A stretch of 64,000 bases of DNA from Lactococcus formosensis (GCF_018403745.1 NZ_BOVP01000006.1:60405-124404), one strand, 5' to 3'. Numbered from the stretch's first letter, positions 46,420 through 57,490 are shown. Notes: generated by a model not told the origin, from the sequence alone. Program-made: numbers and translations.

Positions 46420-47187
46420 ATGAATGCCAAAAATATTTTTAAAATGGAAATGTACAAAAACATAATGGATAAAACCTACATGATTGTCCTTACTGTATTC
46501 ATTTCTTTAAGTCTATTGCTTAACTTTTCATGGTTGGCTGTAAGTTTGACAAACATTGATTTTCAAAACTTCCCCATCCTCCTCACTTTTCTTTTGATTA
46601 CAACTGTCTTTGCCATCATTGGTCTAGCTATCTTTTCTCTCTTATACCCTTTTCATCTACTCAATGTCGATTACAAAAATAAAGTCATGAGTTTGATGAT
46701 TGCCAGTGGTGTTTCTCGGGTCAAATATTACTTTGTCAAAATCGGTACAACAATTTTGACTCAATTAATTGCTCTTTTTCTTATCTTAGTTGTTCCTTTT
46801 GTTACTTTCTTTATCTTCAACCAAGAAACGGTCTTTTCTCTCTTTCGATCGCTTGATTTGTTGGTTCATTCCGCCGATATTTTTTCGGGACTTCTGTCTT
46901 ACATTTTAGGACTTATTGCAATGATGGTCACGATGGCTTTAGCTGTTATTATCACGCGCGGAAGCACTTCTGGTTTGTTTGTATACATCGCTTTTAATTT
47001 TGCCTCACGTATTCTCCAAACAGTCTTAATGAGTCTATTTTTCCTCTTTCTTGCACAAGTTGGCACTTCGGATTTTAGTTCGACATTTGTAAGCAATAAT
47101 AGCCTCTTCAGTATTGGTTATCATATTATAGAAATTTTGGTTTTCGGTCTAATTGGTATTTTCTATCTTCGCAAACAAGACTTATAA
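46420..47187 (+). CDS. ABC-2-type exporter permease
   Basis: A 255-residue membrane protein with about six helices, no clear family signature beyond the ABC-2 style. It starts 12 bases after the ATPase gene with a GGAGG site, so the two make one exporter. Short length and lack of nearby biosynthesis genes leave the substrate open; bacteriocin or peptide immunity is possible but not shown. Confidence 0.85.
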   Translation: MNAKNIFKMEMYKNIMDKTYMIVLTVFISLSLLLNFSWLAVSLTNIDFQNFPILLTFLLITTVFAIIGLAIFSLLYPFHLLNVDYKNKVMSLMIASGVSRVKYYFVKIGTTILTQLIALFLILVVPFVTFFIFNQETVFSLFRSLDLLVHSADIFSGLLSYILGLIAMMVTMALAVIITRGSTSGLFVYIAFNFASRILQTVLMSLFFLFLAQVGTSDFSSTFVSNNSLFSIGYHIIEILVFGLIGIFYLRKQDL

Positions 47188-47194
47188 AAACCTC

Positions 47195-47231
47195 AAAAAA
47201 ACTTCCAGAACATTTTCTGGAAGTTTTTTTA
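47195..47231. terminator. bidirectional terminator, exporter operon and srtA
   Basis: ACTTCCAGAA (47201-47210) and TTCTGGAAGT (47215-47224) form a perfect ten-base stem with a CATT loop and flanking A and T runs. Confidence 0.95.
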
Positions 47232-47963
47232 TTATAGTACTTGATTATAACTACGGCTAAAAGCAGTTGTCATCTCTTTTGTTGCATCATCATAAGCAAC
47301 CTTTTTCTCAAATATGCCATGCACAATGATTCGGTTGACGGCTTCTGGATCAGCACAAGTTACCAAGGTAATCTCTGTCTTTCCTGGAGTATCATCGATT
47401 ACTTCAGAATGTTCTGGAGAAACAACAGATATTTTGTTGATGCGATATTGGTAGATATTATTTTTGTCCGTGACATAGATAACCATGCCCTCTTTCGCAC
47501 GCTCAAGGGGTGTAAAGAGGAGACTAACATCACTACTAAATCCAGTGACATTATGGCTGGCTAAGGCATAATTCCCCTGCCCCATCACTTGATCTTCTTT
47601 CATCGTTCCCGCACCAAAGGCGAGATTCTCATTAGCTAAACCATTAAAAATTGGCAGGTTAATACCAACATCAGGAATCGCAATTCCCCCAATTACTGGC
47701 ATCGGTTGACGGTTTAACTGATGCCGCATCACTTGCTCAAAACTTATTGATTCCACGCTATCAAAGTCAAAGTTTCCCTTTACTTCTTTATTTTCTTTAA
47801 TCGTTTCACGCGTCACATTATGTATCTGATAATGCGCCGTATTTCTACCGATTAACCAGTTTCGGATAGGCTTATTAAAAACAAGAACCAAACCCACAAG
47901 AAAGAGAAGTAAAATAAGCAAATTAACCAACACACGTTTCCAGCTTTTGTTTTTTTTCGCCAT
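47232..47963 (-). CDS. srtA: class A sortase
   Basis: A 243-residue membrane-bound transpeptidase that joins LPXTG proteins to peptidoglycan. After an N-terminal anchor helix (about 11-29) comes the sortase domain with His137 (ALASHN), Cys203 (TLVTC) and Arg211. Position after gyrA (with apbE between) matches the gyrA-srtA order of streptococci. No LPXTG protein is encoded in this window. Confidence 0.95.
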   Translation of the reverse strand: MAKKNKSWKRVLVNLLILLLFLVGLVLVFNKPIRNWLIGRNTAHYQIHNVTRETIKENKEVKGNFDFDSVESISFEQVMRHQLNRQPMPVIGGIAIPDVGINLPIFNGLANENLAFGAGTMKEDQVMGQGNYALASHNVTGFSSDVSLLFTPLERAKEGMVIYVTDKNNIYQYRINKISVVSPEHSEVIDDTPGKTEITLVTCADPEAVNRIIVHGIFEKKVAYDDATKEMTTAFSRSYNQVL

Positions 47964-47974
47964 GTTGCCTCTTT

Positions 47975-49045
47975 CTATTTTAAGTCTTTAATTTGACCTA
48001 TCTTATAGTTTTCACTGGTTAAATCAAATTTATCTTTTAAACCATCAGTAATATAGACTTTATTATCTTTGTCTACAAACACAGCTTGAACATTTTTCAG
48101 GCTTTGTACATATTCATAACCTTTTTTTGTTCCCATAGCGTAGATCATCGTAGATAAACCATCTCCATTTGTAGCATCTTCACCAGAGATTAAAAGAGTA
48201 ATACTGGCAATATCATTATCAAATGGGAAACCGGTTTTAGGGTTAAGGATATGCGAGTAACGATGCCCATCAATTTCTAGATAACGTTCATAGATACCAG
48301 AGGTATTAACATGTTGGTCGCTCGCTTTTAAAATACCCAATTGCGATTTCTCTGGATCATTAGGATCTTTTATAGCAATCGTCCACGCATCATTCGTTTG
48401 ACGTGGGGAGTGTCCTATCACATAAATAGAACTTGATCCCAAATCAACAATCCCTGTTGTTACGCCATTATCTTTAAGGCTTTCCACCATCTTCATGGCT
48501 GTATAACCTTTAGCTATCGAACCTAAATCTAAACGGGCACCTTTTTCTCTTAGATAGACGGTACTCTCCTTTTCATTAAATTCAATAAATTGATAGTTAA
48601 TCAACGGCAAAACACTGTCTATTTCACTTTGTGATGGCTTTCGTGCATCAGGGAAACCAATATTCCAGAGCTTGCTCAAAGGACCAATGGTAATATCATA
48701 GCCCATATTCTTAGCAGAATAGTTATATCCCAACTTGATTAACTGATAAATTTCGGCATTTACTTTGACAGGTTTAATACCAGCATTGTCATTGATTTCA
48801 TCAACAACTGAGTTTGCTTGATCCACAGATACCCAATCGTTATATTTTTTGGCAATATTTAGCGCTTCTTCAACCGCTTTTTCCTTACCTTTATCATAAA
48901 CAGTAACTTGGATATAAGTTCCCATCGTTGTGGCGTCCTTTTTGATTGGCTGCTCTAAAAGATCACGTGTCTCCTTATTTGAACTACAAGCTGCCAGTAA
49001 AAATATACTGACAGCTGCAGTTAAGAAGATAAATAATTTTTTCAT
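47975..49045 (-). CDS. apbE: ApbE-type FAD:protein FMN transferase, lipoprotein
   Basis: A 356-residue extracytoplasmic lipoprotein. The lipobox is LLAAC with Cys20. The ApbE domain shows TTMGTYIQVTVYD near residue 40, the YDITIGPLSKLWNIG block, DLGSIAKGYT, and the metal-binding GHRYSHILNPKTGFP. It attaches FMN to Thr residues of exported redox proteins or substrates of flavin-based electron transfer. It starts one base after gyrA and ends 11 bases before srtA, so all three are co-transcribed. Confidence 0.93.
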   Translation of the reverse strand: MKKLFIFLTAAVSIFLLAACSSNKETRDLLEQPIKKDATTMGTYIQVTVYDKGKEKAVEEALNIAKKYNDWVSVDQANSVVDEINDNAGIKPVKVNAEIYQLIKLGYNYSAKNMGYDITIGPLSKLWNIGFPDARKPSQSEIDSVLPLINYQFIEFNEKESTVYLREKGARLDLGSIAKGYTAMKMVESLKDNGVTTGIVDLGSSSIYVIGHSPRQTNDAWTIAIKDPNDPEKSQLGILKASDQHVNTSGIYERYLEIDGHRYSHILNPKTGFPFDNDIASITLLISGEDATNGDGLSTMIYAMGTKKGYEYVQSLKNVQAVFVDKDNKVYITDGLKDKFDLTSENYKIGQIKDLK

Positions 49046-49046
49046 T

Positions 49047-51518
49047 TTATTCTTCCGTATTTGAAGTTACCTCTGTATCGCTTACTTCTTCGTCTTCCTG
49101 TTCTGGTTCGACAAGAGCAAATGTCACAATTTGGGCATCATCATCTAAACGCATGATTTTCACACCTTGTGCTGCACGACCAGTTTGTGAGATATTGTCG
49201 ACACTTGTACGGATTACAACACCTGTGTCGGTAATGACCATAATATCTTCATCACCATTGATAGCAGTTAAGCCAGCAAGCTTACCTGTACGCTCAGTGA
49301 TATTCATGACTTTAATCCCTTTACCACCACGGCCTTTGACTGGATATTCACTCGCGATGGTTCTCTTACCCAAGCCTTTTTCAGAAATCACTAAGACTTC
49401 CTGTTCATCATGAACAATCGCTGTACCAACGACAAAGTCGCCTTCACGCAAGCTCACGCCTTTAACACCAGTGGCAGAGCGCCCCATGTCACGAACGACT
49501 GCTTCTTCAAATCGTACAGAGAAGCCATTATGCGTACCAATAATGATATTCTCTTTGCCTGATGTAAGCAGAACATTGATAAGTTCATCACCCTCACGAA
49601 GATTCAAAGCTTTTAGACCATTAGTTCGGATATTTGCAAATTGTTGTGTATTTGTACGTTTGACCAAGCCATTACGTGTCGTAAAGAACAAATATCTTTC
49701 TTCATCTGACTTCACAACATTAATAACTGTTTGGATTTTTTCACCTTCATCAAGTTTTAAAAGATTGACGATTGGCAAGCCTTTAGCAGCACGACCGTAT
49801 TCAGGGATTTCATAGCCCTTCATCCGATAGACACGTCCGAGATTTGTAAAGAAGAGTAAATGATCATGCGTACTTGTTGACACAAGATGCTGTACGAAAT
49901 CATCGTCTGACATATTCATACCTTGAACGCCACGTCCGCCACGTTTTTGTGCACGGAATTCGTCATTGCTGAGACGTTTGATATAGCCTTTATTTGAGAG
50001 CGTAATAAGGACATCTTCTTCCTCGATCAAATCTTCGTCTTCCAGATTCAAGACTTCTCCCACCAAAAGCTCTGTGCGGCGTTTGTCTGCAAATTTACGT
50101 CTAATCTCGCCTAACTCTTCACGAATAATAGCTTTGACACGTTCTGGTTTAGCTAAGATGTCTGCCAAATCGGCAATCAAGGCAATAAGCTCTTGATACT
50201 CATTTTCAATCTTGTCACGTTCTAAGCCTGTTAAACGACGTAAACGCATATCCAAGATAGCTTGCGACTGTTTGTCTGACAATTGGAATTCATCCATCAT
50301 CGCTTTTTGCGCAATAGCATCCGTTGCAGATTCGCGGATAATTGTAATCATACGATCAATATTATCCAAGGCAATACGCAAACCTTCTAAGATATGCGCA
50401 CGGGCTTCTGCACGAGCTTTATCAAAGCGCGTACGACGTTCAACAACTTCGATTTGGTGTTCGATGTAGTCGGTCAAGATTTGTTTCAATGACAGAATCT
50501 TCGGCGTCCCTTTTTCGATCGCCAACATATTGAAACCAAAGGATGTTTGCAATTGTGTAAGTTTGAATAAGTTGTTCAAAATCACATGAGCAGATGCATC
50601 ACGACGGACTTCAACCACTAGACGCACACCTTCACGGCTTGACTCATCACGACAGGCTGTAATACCTTCTATACGCTTTTCTTGTGCCAAACGCACAATA
50701 TGCTCATGCACTTTTGACTTATTCACCATATAAGGGAACTCAGTGACTATGATACGTTCCTTACCACCAGGTAATTCTTCGATTTCTGTTTTCGCACGAA
50801 GTGTAATTGAGCCTTTACCTGTCTCATAAGCACGGCGAATACCTGATTTCCCCATAACCAGAGCACCTGTTGGGAAATCTGGCCCTGGTAAAACTTCCAT
50901 CAAATCACGCGTTGTTGCCTCTGGATTTTCCATCAGCAAATCAACCGCATCAATTGTTTCACCTAAGTTATGAGGTGGGATATTTGTCGCCATCCCAACG
51001 GCAATCCCCGTTGTTCCGTTAACCAAGAGGTTAGGAAAACGTGCTGGAAGTACCTCTGGCTCACGCTCAGTTCCATCATAGTTATCAACAAAGTCAACAG
51101 TGTTTTTGTTGATATCTCGAAGCATCTCCAAGGCAATTTTGGACATACGTGCTTCAGTATAACGTTGAGCGGCAGCACCGTCTCCATCCATGGAACCAAA
51201 GTTCCCATGTCCGTCAACCAGCATATGGCGGTAACTCCACCACTGAGCCATACGTACCATTGCCTCATAAATCGAGCTATCTCCATGTGGGTGATATTTA
51301 CCCATGACATCCCCGGTAATACGGGCAGATTTTTTATGTGGCTTGTCAGGCGTTGTACCAAGCTCGTTCATTCCGTAAAGAATGCGGCGATGAACTGGCT
51401 TCAAACCATCGCGTACATCAGGTAGGGCACGTGCCACAATAACTGACATTGCATAGTCACGAAAGCTGGTTTTCATCTCCTCAGCAAGATTGACATTTAT
51501 GATATTTTTATCTTCCAT
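49047..51518 (-). CDS. gyrA: DNA gyrase subunit A
   Basis: An 823-residue subunit that cuts and rejoins DNA. The quinolone-binding region reads [12 protein letters not shown] (wild-type form), and the active Tyr is in QRYTEAR. The C-terminal wrapping domain holds the GyrA box as QKRGGRG, which the paralogue at 51692 lacks; this separates gyrase from topoisomerase IV. The ATG at 51518 follows GAGGAG; the TTG at 51533 would place that site inside the gene. Confidence 0.97.
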   Translation of the reverse strand: MEDKNIINVNLAEEMKTSFRDYAMSVIVARALPDVRDGLKPVHRRILYGMNELGTTPDKPHKKSARITGDVMGKYHPHGDSSIYEAMVRMAQWWSYRHMLVDGHGNFGSMDGDGAAAQRYTEARMSKIALEMLRDINKNTVDFVDNYDGTEREPEVLPARFPNLLVNGTTGIAVGMATNIPPHNLGETIDAVDLLMENPEATTRDLMEVLPGPDFPTGALVMGKSGIRRAYETGKGSITLRAKTEIEELPGGKERIIVTEFPYMVNKSKVHEHIVRLAQEKRIEGITACRDESSREGVRLVVEVRRDASAHVILNNLFKLTQLQTSFGFNMLAIEKGTPKILSLKQILTDYIEHQIEVVERRTRFDKARAEARAHILEGLRIALDNIDRMITIIRESATDAIAQKAMMDEFQLSDKQSQAILDMRLRRLTGLERDKIENEYQELIALIADLADILAKPERVKAIIREELGEIRRKFADKRRTELLVGEVLNLEDEDLIEEEDVLITLSNKGYIKRLSNDEFRAQKRGGRGVQGMNMSDDDFVQHLVSTSTHDHLLFFTNLGRVYRMKGYEIPEYGRAAKGLPIVNLLKLDEGEKIQTVINVVKSDEERYLFFTTRNGLVKRTNTQQFANIRTNGLKALNLREGDELINVLLTSGKENIIIGTHNGFSVRFEEAVVRDMGRSATGVKGVSLREGDFVVGTAIVHDEQEVLVISEKGLGKRTIASEYPVKGRGGKGIKVMNITERTGKLAGLTAINGDEDIMVITDTGVVIRTSVDNISQTGRAAQGVKIMRLDDDAQIVTFALVEPEQEDEEVSDTEVTSNTEE

Positions 51519-51551
51519 GTTCTCCTCTTTCAATGTATAAACACTGTCTCT

Positions 51552-51580
51552 ATTATACCATAATTTCTTACTGTTTACAG
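51552..51580 (-). promoter_or_regulatory. gyrA promoter with extended -10
   Basis: TGGTATAAT (51560-51552 on the minus strand) and a weak -35, CTGTAA (51580-51575), with a 17-base spacer; the leader to the ATG is about 30 bases. Confidence 0.65.
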
Positions 51581-51656
51581 TTGTTTTTAAATCTTTGGGC
51601 TACCTTTTTTAAACTTGTCCGACCCTCTCTTTGAAAGGATAAATTTACTTTTTCTC

Positions 51657-51692
51657 AATAAAAAAATAACCCTCATCCGAGGATTATTTTTT
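51657..51692 (-). terminator. intrinsic terminator after parC
   Basis: AATAATCCTC and GAGGGTTATT pair with one wobble around four bases, followed by TTTTT on the minus strand. It isolates gyrA from parC. Confidence 0.85.
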
Positions 51693-54175
51693 TATTTTAT
51701 TTTTGCCTCTAATACACGATCAATATCTTCAGCTAAAGGATGACCATTGCTTGCGCGATCAGATAAGTTCAAGTCTGTTAATTCTGTTTGGTAGACTTTG
51801 CCCACTGCTGAGGTCACTTCTAAAATCTGGCTCTTATCAGTTTGTGTTTCTTCTACTTCTGCAGGACTGAAAAGATCAACCGTCTCTGAAAGTGGTGTCT
51901 TAGCAGTATTTATCACCCTACCAGCTGCAAATACGGTGTGTGGATTGGTTTTCAAAGGACGTAGAACCTGAAGACCACGATTCGCGCGACTTGTTTCTGG
52001 AATATCTTCAGATTTTACCCGTTTGATAAAACCACGTTGTGTAAGCAGGTACCAGCTGTCTGTTTGCACAAAGAAGGCAGCTTTCACCCTATCACCCGCT
52101 TTAAGATTCATTGCCTTAACACCAGCTGCTTTAGCCCCCACAACAGGAATTTCTGAGATGTTAAAGCGAAGGGCATATCCATTTTCAGAAATCAGCATCA
52201 CATCTTCATCGCCTTTAAAAATAGGCTCGATGGTTACAATACTGTCTTTGTCCCCTTTGAGTTTTCCATAAGCCATTGACTTCGAACGGTATGTCCGCCA
52301 AGGTTTAAAGGAAGCGAGTTCAACTTGCTTAATTTGACCAGCCGCAGTGACGACCATGTAGTTTTCACCAGTCTCAAAATTATCCAGTACCTGTGCAAAG
52401 ATAATCTCTTCATCGCTAGCAAAATTGTTCAAAGTTTGGGAAATATGCTCTCCAATATCCTTCCAACGAACATCAGATAATTCATGGACTGGACGATAGA
52501 TAACATTTCCAAGACTAGTAAACATCAGGAGATGCTGCGTCGTCCGAGCGCCTGCTTTAACAAAGATTAATTCATCATCCTCACGTTTACCGACTTCTTC
52601 AACATTAGAAGAGGCAAAGCTACGTGGCGATGTACGCTTGATATACCCTCCACGTGTTACAGAAACAACCGTTTCCTCTTCCGCAATCAGTTGCTGCGCT
52701 TCAATCTCTATCGTTTCAACATTATCTTGCAGTTCTGAACGTCTTTCTTTGCCAAATTTTTTCTTGACTTCACGCAATTCGCGTTTCATCAAGTTATAAA
52801 GTGTACGTTCATCATTGATAATCGCACGGAGTTCTAAAATCTTAGCTTCAAGTTCGGCTTGTTCATTCTCTAAAGTTACGATATCTGTATTGGTTAAACG
52901 GTAAAGTTGCAAAGTTACTATGGCTTCTGCCTGCTCTTCACTGAAAGCATAGCTCACTTTCAAGTTTTCCTTAGCATCAGCTTTGTTTTCAGATGCACGA
53001 ATCAAAGCAACGACTTCATCCAAGATAGAAACCATACGGATTAAACCTTCTACCAGATGTAACCTTTTCTCAGCCTTACTCAAGTCAAATTTTGAACGTT
53101 TAACGATAACATCCTGACGATGGGCAATATAAGAGCGCAGAACAGGAAGAACACCGACTTGACGTGGCGTCATATTGTCAATTGCCACCATATTGAAATT
53201 ATAATTAATTTGCAAATCTGTGTTTTTATAGAGGTAGTTAAGCACCAGTTGACTGTTGGCTTCTTTTTTTAGCTCAATAGCAATACGTAATCCTTCACGA
53301 TCAGACTCATCACGTACTTCGGAAATCCCAGGTACTTTAGCATTTACCCGCACATCATCAATCCGTTTAACTAAAGTCGCCTTGTTGATTTCATAAGGAA
53401 TCTCCGTAACAACAAGTTGTTCACGACCACCTTTAAGCTTTTCAACTTCTACCTTGGACCGAACAGCAATGCGCCCTTTTCCTGTTTCATATGCCTTTTT
53501 GATTTCGCTACGTCCTTGAATAATAGCACCCGTCGGAAAATCTGGTCCAGGCATGAGGGTCATGATTTTCTCGACATCAGCTTTAGGATGGTCAATCATA
53601 TAGATTGTCGCATCAATAACCTCGCCGAGATTATGGGGTGGAATATCTGTCGCATAACCCGCAGAAATACCCGTTGAGCCATTCACCAACAAGTTAGGAA
53701 AACTTGCGGGCAGTACAGTTGGCTCTTTTTCTGTGTCGTCAAAGTTCCACGCATGAGCAACGGTATCTTTCTCAATATCTTTTAATAGATACGACGAAAT
53801 TTCTGCCAAACGTGCCTCTGTATAACGCATAGCAGCCGGTGGATCACCGTCCATCGATCCGTTATTCCCGTGCATCTCAATCAAAGGCTCAAGCATTTTC
53901 CAATCTTGCGACAAGCGAATCATCGCATCATAAATTGAGCTGTCTCCATGAGGGTGAAAATTACCCATAACATTTCCGACAGACTTGGCAGACTTACGAT
54001 AAGCTTTATCAAAAGTATTACCATCCTTATTCATTGAATACAGGATGCGTCGTTGAACGGGTTTTAAGCCGTCTCGAATATCAGGCAGGGCACGTTCCTG
54101 AATAATGTATTTTGAATAGCGTCCAAAACGCTCGCCCATAATATCCTCTAAAGGTAGAGTTTGTATATTAGACAT
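51692..54175 (-). CDS. parC: DNA topoisomerase IV subunit A
   Basis: An 827-residue paralogue of GyrA that unlinks daughter chromosomes. The quinolone region is [12 protein letters not shown], with Ser and Asp at the resistance positions, the sensitive form seen in streptococci. The active Tyr is in MRYTEAR. The C-terminal domain has no GyrA box. GGAGG precedes the ATG. parE lies upstream on the same strand, with an acetyltransferase and an exonuclease gene between. Confidence 0.96.
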   Translation of the reverse strand: MSNIQTLPLEDIMGERFGRYSKYIIQERALPDIRDGLKPVQRRILYSMNKDGNTFDKAYRKSAKSVGNVMGNFHPHGDSSIYDAMIRLSQDWKMLEPLIEMHGNNGSMDGDPPAAMRYTEARLAEISSYLLKDIEKDTVAHAWNFDDTEKEPTVLPASFPNLLVNGSTGISAGYATDIPPHNLGEVIDATIYMIDHPKADVEKIMTLMPGPDFPTGAIIQGRSEIKKAYETGKGRIAVRSKVEVEKLKGGREQLVVTEIPYEINKATLVKRIDDVRVNAKVPGISEVRDESDREGLRIAIELKKEANSQLVLNYLYKNTDLQINYNFNMVAIDNMTPRQVGVLPVLRSYIAHRQDVIVKRSKFDLSKAEKRLHLVEGLIRMVSILDEVVALIRASENKADAKENLKVSYAFSEEQAEAIVTLQLYRLTNTDIVTLENEQAELEAKILELRAIINDERTLYNLMKRELREVKKKFGKERRSELQDNVETIEIEAQQLIAEEETVVSVTRGGYIKRTSPRSFASSNVEEVGKREDDELIFVKAGARTTQHLLMFTSLGNVIYRPVHELSDVRWKDIGEHISQTLNNFASDEEIIFAQVLDNFETGENYMVVTAAGQIKQVELASFKPWRTYRSKSMAYGKLKGDKDSIVTIEPIFKGDEDVMLISENGYALRFNISEIPVVGAKAAGVKAMNLKAGDRVKAAFFVQTDSWYLLTQRGFIKRVKSEDIPETSRANRGLQVLRPLKTNPHTVFAAGRVINTAKTPLSETVDLFSPAEVEETQTDKSQILEVTSAVGKVYQTELTDLNLSDRASNGHPLAEDIDRVLEAKIK

Positions 54176-54220
54176 TAGTCCTCCAACAGTTATTTCATTT
54201 TTAAGTTTACAAAATATTTT

Positions 54221-54682
54221 TTAAGAGGCAAAATCCTTTAAGTCCAAAATCATTTCAACATGTTTTATGCCATCTTCCAAAAAGGGTTCTGAATCTTCCT
54301 TGAAACCAAAGGAAGCATAGAATGCACGGAGATAATACTGGGCTTCAATACGCACTACAGGTTCTCGCCATGATTGAGCCAGAAACTCAAGAGCCTGTTG
54401 CATCATTTTACGCGCCGTTCCTTTGCCACGTTGGCTTTCCTTCACCAGTACACGGCCAATAGAGGCCTCAGGATAAGAAAGCCCCGCCGGTAAGATACGA
54501 CAGTAGGATTGAATGGCACCTTCATCATCTTCTAACCACAAGTGCAATGACTTTTGATCCTTACCGTCGACATCTTGATAAGCACATTCTTGTTCAACAA
54601 CAAAAACTTCAGAACGGACTTGTAATATTTTATAAAGTTCAGATCGCGTAAGTTCTTCGAAATTTTTAATCTTCCATTCCAT
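54221..54682 (-). CDS. ElaA-like GNAT acetyltransferase
   Basis: A 153-residue acetyltransferase of the ElaA type, with WKIKNFEELTRSELYKILQVR at the start, the RILPAGLSYPEASIGRVLV block and acetyl-CoA binding QRGKGTARKM. The natural substrate is unknown. It is four bases from the exonuclease gene and 45 bases from parC. Confidence 0.88.
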   Translation of the reverse strand: MEWKIKNFEELTRSELYKILQVRSEVFVVEQECAYQDVDGKDQKSLHLWLEDDEGAIQSYCRILPAGLSYPEASIGRVLVKESQRGKGTARKMMQQALEFLAQSWREPVVRIEAQYYLRAFYASFGFKEDSEPFLEDGIKHVEMILDLKDFAS

Positions 54683-54686
54683 ACTT

Positions 54687-55529
54687 TTATCCCTCTTTTT
54701 CTATTTCATTTGTAAAGTTAGCTTTCTGCATTTCCTTCAAAAAATCAGAATGAATGGTTACTGTATCATTATTATAAAGTGTTGCAGTTAAGCTGTAACC
54801 CGTTGAATATGCTGCCGTTATTGCTAGACCTGTCACCTCGAATTTCTGCCAATTTCGCTGTGTATCTCTGCGATAATAAACCAAATCTTTGGTAATTGGT
54901 AAGCTCAATTTTCGGCGGACTTCTTCCGTGATTCTCGTATCAACCTCACCAAACAAATCCATTTGCAAACTTTCATTTGACACAGGTTGCGGTTTTGGCG
55001 GCCGTGACAAGTCTTGCAAATACTGATAGAGACGGGCGGTGATAAGGCAATCGTTAAGTGCATCGTGGCTACGCAAATCAATACCTAAAACATCCTTGAA
55101 GGTTTCCAACTTATAGTTGGGCATCTGCACTAATTTTTTTGCTTCCGATAACGTGTCATAGACTTGAAAATGTGGGGCATCACCAATCTCACAATCAACA
55201 ATCGCTTGATAGAGGAAGCTGACATCGAAAGGTGCATTATGAGCCACCATTAAGCTATCCCTTGAAAAAGCAATAAAATCAGGTAAAACTTCAGCAAGAA
55301 CAGGTTGATCCAGTAAGGAAGCTGGCCAAATTCCAGTCAGTTCTGAAATTTTAGTCGGAAGATAAGAACGCGTCGGCTTAATCAACTGATTAAAGCGCGC
55401 AATTTCTTGGTGAGCTTGGTCATATTTGACAGCACCAATTTGAATAATCTCATTTTTTTGAGGACTGAATCCCGTTGTCTCAAAGTCAAATACTACGTAA
55501 TGCTCCACCTTATCACGTTCCTTTCTCAT
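54687..55529 (-). CDS. DEDDh 3'-5' exonuclease, DnaQ-like
   Basis: A 280-residue protein with an epsilon-type exonuclease domain in the first 170 residues: Exo I VVFDFETTGFSP, Exo II AHNAPFDVSFLY, Exo III SHDALNDCLIT. The remaining 110 residues are an added C-terminal part of unknown role. It probably acts in DNA repair and is not the replicative proofreader, which in these bacteria is part of PolC. The ATG at 55529 has a close AAGGA; a GTG at 55508 is an alternative start. Confidence 0.85.
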   Translation of the reverse strand: MRKERDKVEHYVVFDFETTGFSPQKNEIIQIGAVKYDQAHQEIARFNQLIKPTRSYLPTKISELTGIWPASLLDQPVLAEVLPDFIAFSRDSLMVAHNAPFDVSFLYQAIVDCEIGDAPHFQVYDTLSEAKKLVQMPNYKLETFKDVLGIDLRSHDALNDCLITARLYQYLQDLSRPPKPQPVSNESLQMDLFGEVDTRITEEVRRKLSLPITKDLVYYRRDTQRNWQKFEVTGLAITAAYSTGYSLTATLYNNDTVTIHSDFLKEMQKANFTNEIEKEG

Positions 55530-55552
55530 TTTTCCTTAAAATATACAATTAC

Positions 55553-57490
55553 TTAAAAGATTGTGTTTTCTTCCAATGTAAACTTCACATTATTCTCAAT
55601 CCATTTACGACGAGGTTCAACCTTGTCTCCCATCAAAACCGAAACCCGTTTTTCGGCTTGCGCAGCATCATCAATGGTAACTTGAATTAATGTGCGTGTT
55701 TCAGGGTTCATGGTTGTCTCCCACAGTTGGTCGGCATTCATTTCCCCCAAACCTTTATAACGCTGAAGGGTTGCGCCCTTGCCAAAAGTTTGACGAAGTT
55801 CTTCAAGTTCAGCATCCGTCCAAGCATAAGCAACTTTTTCTTTTTTACCCTTACCTTGGCTCATCTTATAAAGCGGTGGCAAGGCAATATAAACGTGGCC
55901 ATTTTCAAGAAGAGGCTTCATATAGCGATAGAAAAAAGTGAGAAGTAAAGTTTGAATATGCGCACCATCGGTATCCGCATCGGTCATAATAATAACTTTA
56001 TCATAGTTCCGATCCGCAAGTGTGAAATCTGCTCCAACACCTGCACCGATAGTGTAAATCATCGTATTAATCTCTTCATTTTTAAGGATATCCTGCATTT
56101 TGGCTTTTTCAGTATTGATAACCTTACCACGCAAGGGTAAAATCGCTTGGAATTTACGGTCACGTCCTTGTTTTGCAGAGCCACCGGCAGAATCTCCTTC
56201 GACAAGGTAGAGTTCATTTTTATTAGGGTTTTTAGTTTGCGCAGGCGTTAATTTTCCTGAAAGCAGTCCTTTATCTTTCTTGTTCTTTTTACCTGTTCGA
56301 GATTCTTCACGTGCTTTGCGCGCAGCTTCACGTGCTTCGCGCGCTTTAATTGCTTTGCGAATCAGATTTTGCGCTAGCTCGCCATTCTCCAAAAGATAGA
56401 AAGTCAACTTTTCAGAGACCAGTGCATCCACTGCTGGGCGTGCTAAGGGTGAACCAAGCTTATCTTTTGTCTGCCCTTCAAACTGCAGATATTCTTCTGG
56501 TACAAGGATAGATAAAACAGCTGTCAAGCCCTCACGATAGTCCGAGCCTTCAAGGTTTTTATCCTTGTCCTTGAGCAGACCCGTTTTCCTCGCGTAATCA
56601 TTCATAGCTTTTGTCAAGGCTGTTTTGAGACCAGCCTCATGTGTGCCTCCATCTTTTGTCCGCACATTATTTACAAAAGAAAGAATATTTTCTGAGTAAC
56701 CATCGTTATATTGTAATGCTACTTCTACTTGAAAAGAATCTTGCTCACCCGCAAAATATAAAACAGGCGTAAGTGTGTCCTTATCTTCATTAAGGTAGTC
56801 TACAAAATCTTGTACACCATTTTCGTAGTGAAACTCTTCCTTAACTTCCTCTTCTCCGCGTTCATCTGCAAGCGACAGAGTAACATCTTTCAAGAGGAAA
56901 GCTGATTCATTTAAACGTTCTGAAATCGTTTGGTATTTAAATTCAATTGTAGAAAAAATAGTAGCATCTGGCATAAAGGTAACTTTTGTACCTGTTTTTG
57001 ATTTTGGTGCCTTACCTATTTTTTCCAATGTTGTTACAGGGTGACCACCGTTTTCAAAGCGTTGACGATAAACATTACCATCGCGGGTAATTTCTACTTC
57101 AAGCCAGCTGGACAAAGCATTTACGACAGAAGAACCCACACCATGTAAGCCTCCTGATGTTTTATAGCCCCCTTGACCAAACTTACCCCCTGCATGAAGG
57201 ACAGTAAAGATAACTTCAACAGTTGGTTTCCCTGTAGCGTGCATCCCTACAGGCATTCCACGTCCTTCATCTTCCACAGTGACAGAACCGTCTTTATTTA
57301 AAATAACTGAAATTTTTGTTCCAAAGCCCGACAAAGCCTCATCGACAGCATTATCCACAATTTCCCAAATCAGATGATGCAAGCCTGTTGAATCTGTTGA
57401 GCCTATATACATCCCTGGGCGCTTTCTTACGGCATCAAGCCCTTCTAAGACTTGAATCGCGCTGTCGTCGTAATTATTTATATCTACCAT
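55553..57490 (-). CDS. parE: DNA topoisomerase IV subunit B
   Basis: A 645-residue ATPase subunit. It shares the GyrB plan: [52 protein letters not shown] and [10 protein letters not shown]. Its location upstream of parC and divergent from plsY matches the streptococcal parE locus and sets it apart from gyrB at 25032. Confidence 0.95.
   Translation of the reverse strand: MVDINNYDDSAIQVLEGLDAVRKRPGMYIGSTDSTGLHHLIWEIVDNAVDEALSGFGTKISVILNKDGSVTVEDEGRGMPVGMHATGKPTVEVIFTVLHAGGKFGQGGYKTSGGLHGVGSSVVNALSSWLEVEITRDGNVYRQRFENGGHPVTTLEKIGKAPKSKTGTKVTFMPDATIFSTIEFKYQTISERLNESAFLLKDVTLSLADERGEEEVKEEFHYENGVQDFVDYLNEDKDTLTPVLYFAGEQDSFQVEVALQYNDGYSENILSFVNNVRTKDGGTHEAGLKTALTKAMNDYARKTGLLKDKDKNLEGSDYREGLTAVLSILVPEEYLQFEGQTKDKLGSPLARPAVDALVSEKLTFYLLENGELAQNLIRKAIKAREAREAARKAREESRTGKKNKKDKGLLSGKLTPAQTKNPNKNELYLVEGDSAGGSAKQGRDRKFQAILPLRGKVINTEKAKMQDILKNEEINTMIYTIGAGVGADFTLADRNYDKVIIMTDADTDGAHIQTLLLTFFYRYMKPLLENGHVYIALPPLYKMSQGKGKKEKVAYAWTDAELEELRQTFGKGATLQRYKGLGEMNADQLWETTMNPETRTLIQVTIDDAAQAEKRVSVLMGDKVEPRRKWIENNVKFTLEENTIF

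Noticed and set aside
45541..47187. Bacteriocin export/immunity system
   Set aside because: Only an ATPase and permease are present; no precursor peptide, modification enzyme or immunity gene lies nearby.
50970..51425. Long plus-strand open frame (151 codons) opposite gyrA
   Set aside because: Shadow of the conserved gyrA N-terminal coding region; composition is that of an antisense frame.
49047..54175. Quinolone-resistance changes in gyrA or parC
   Set aside because: The resistance-determining residues (Ser in [10 protein letters not shown] and [10 protein letters not shown]) are the sensitive forms.
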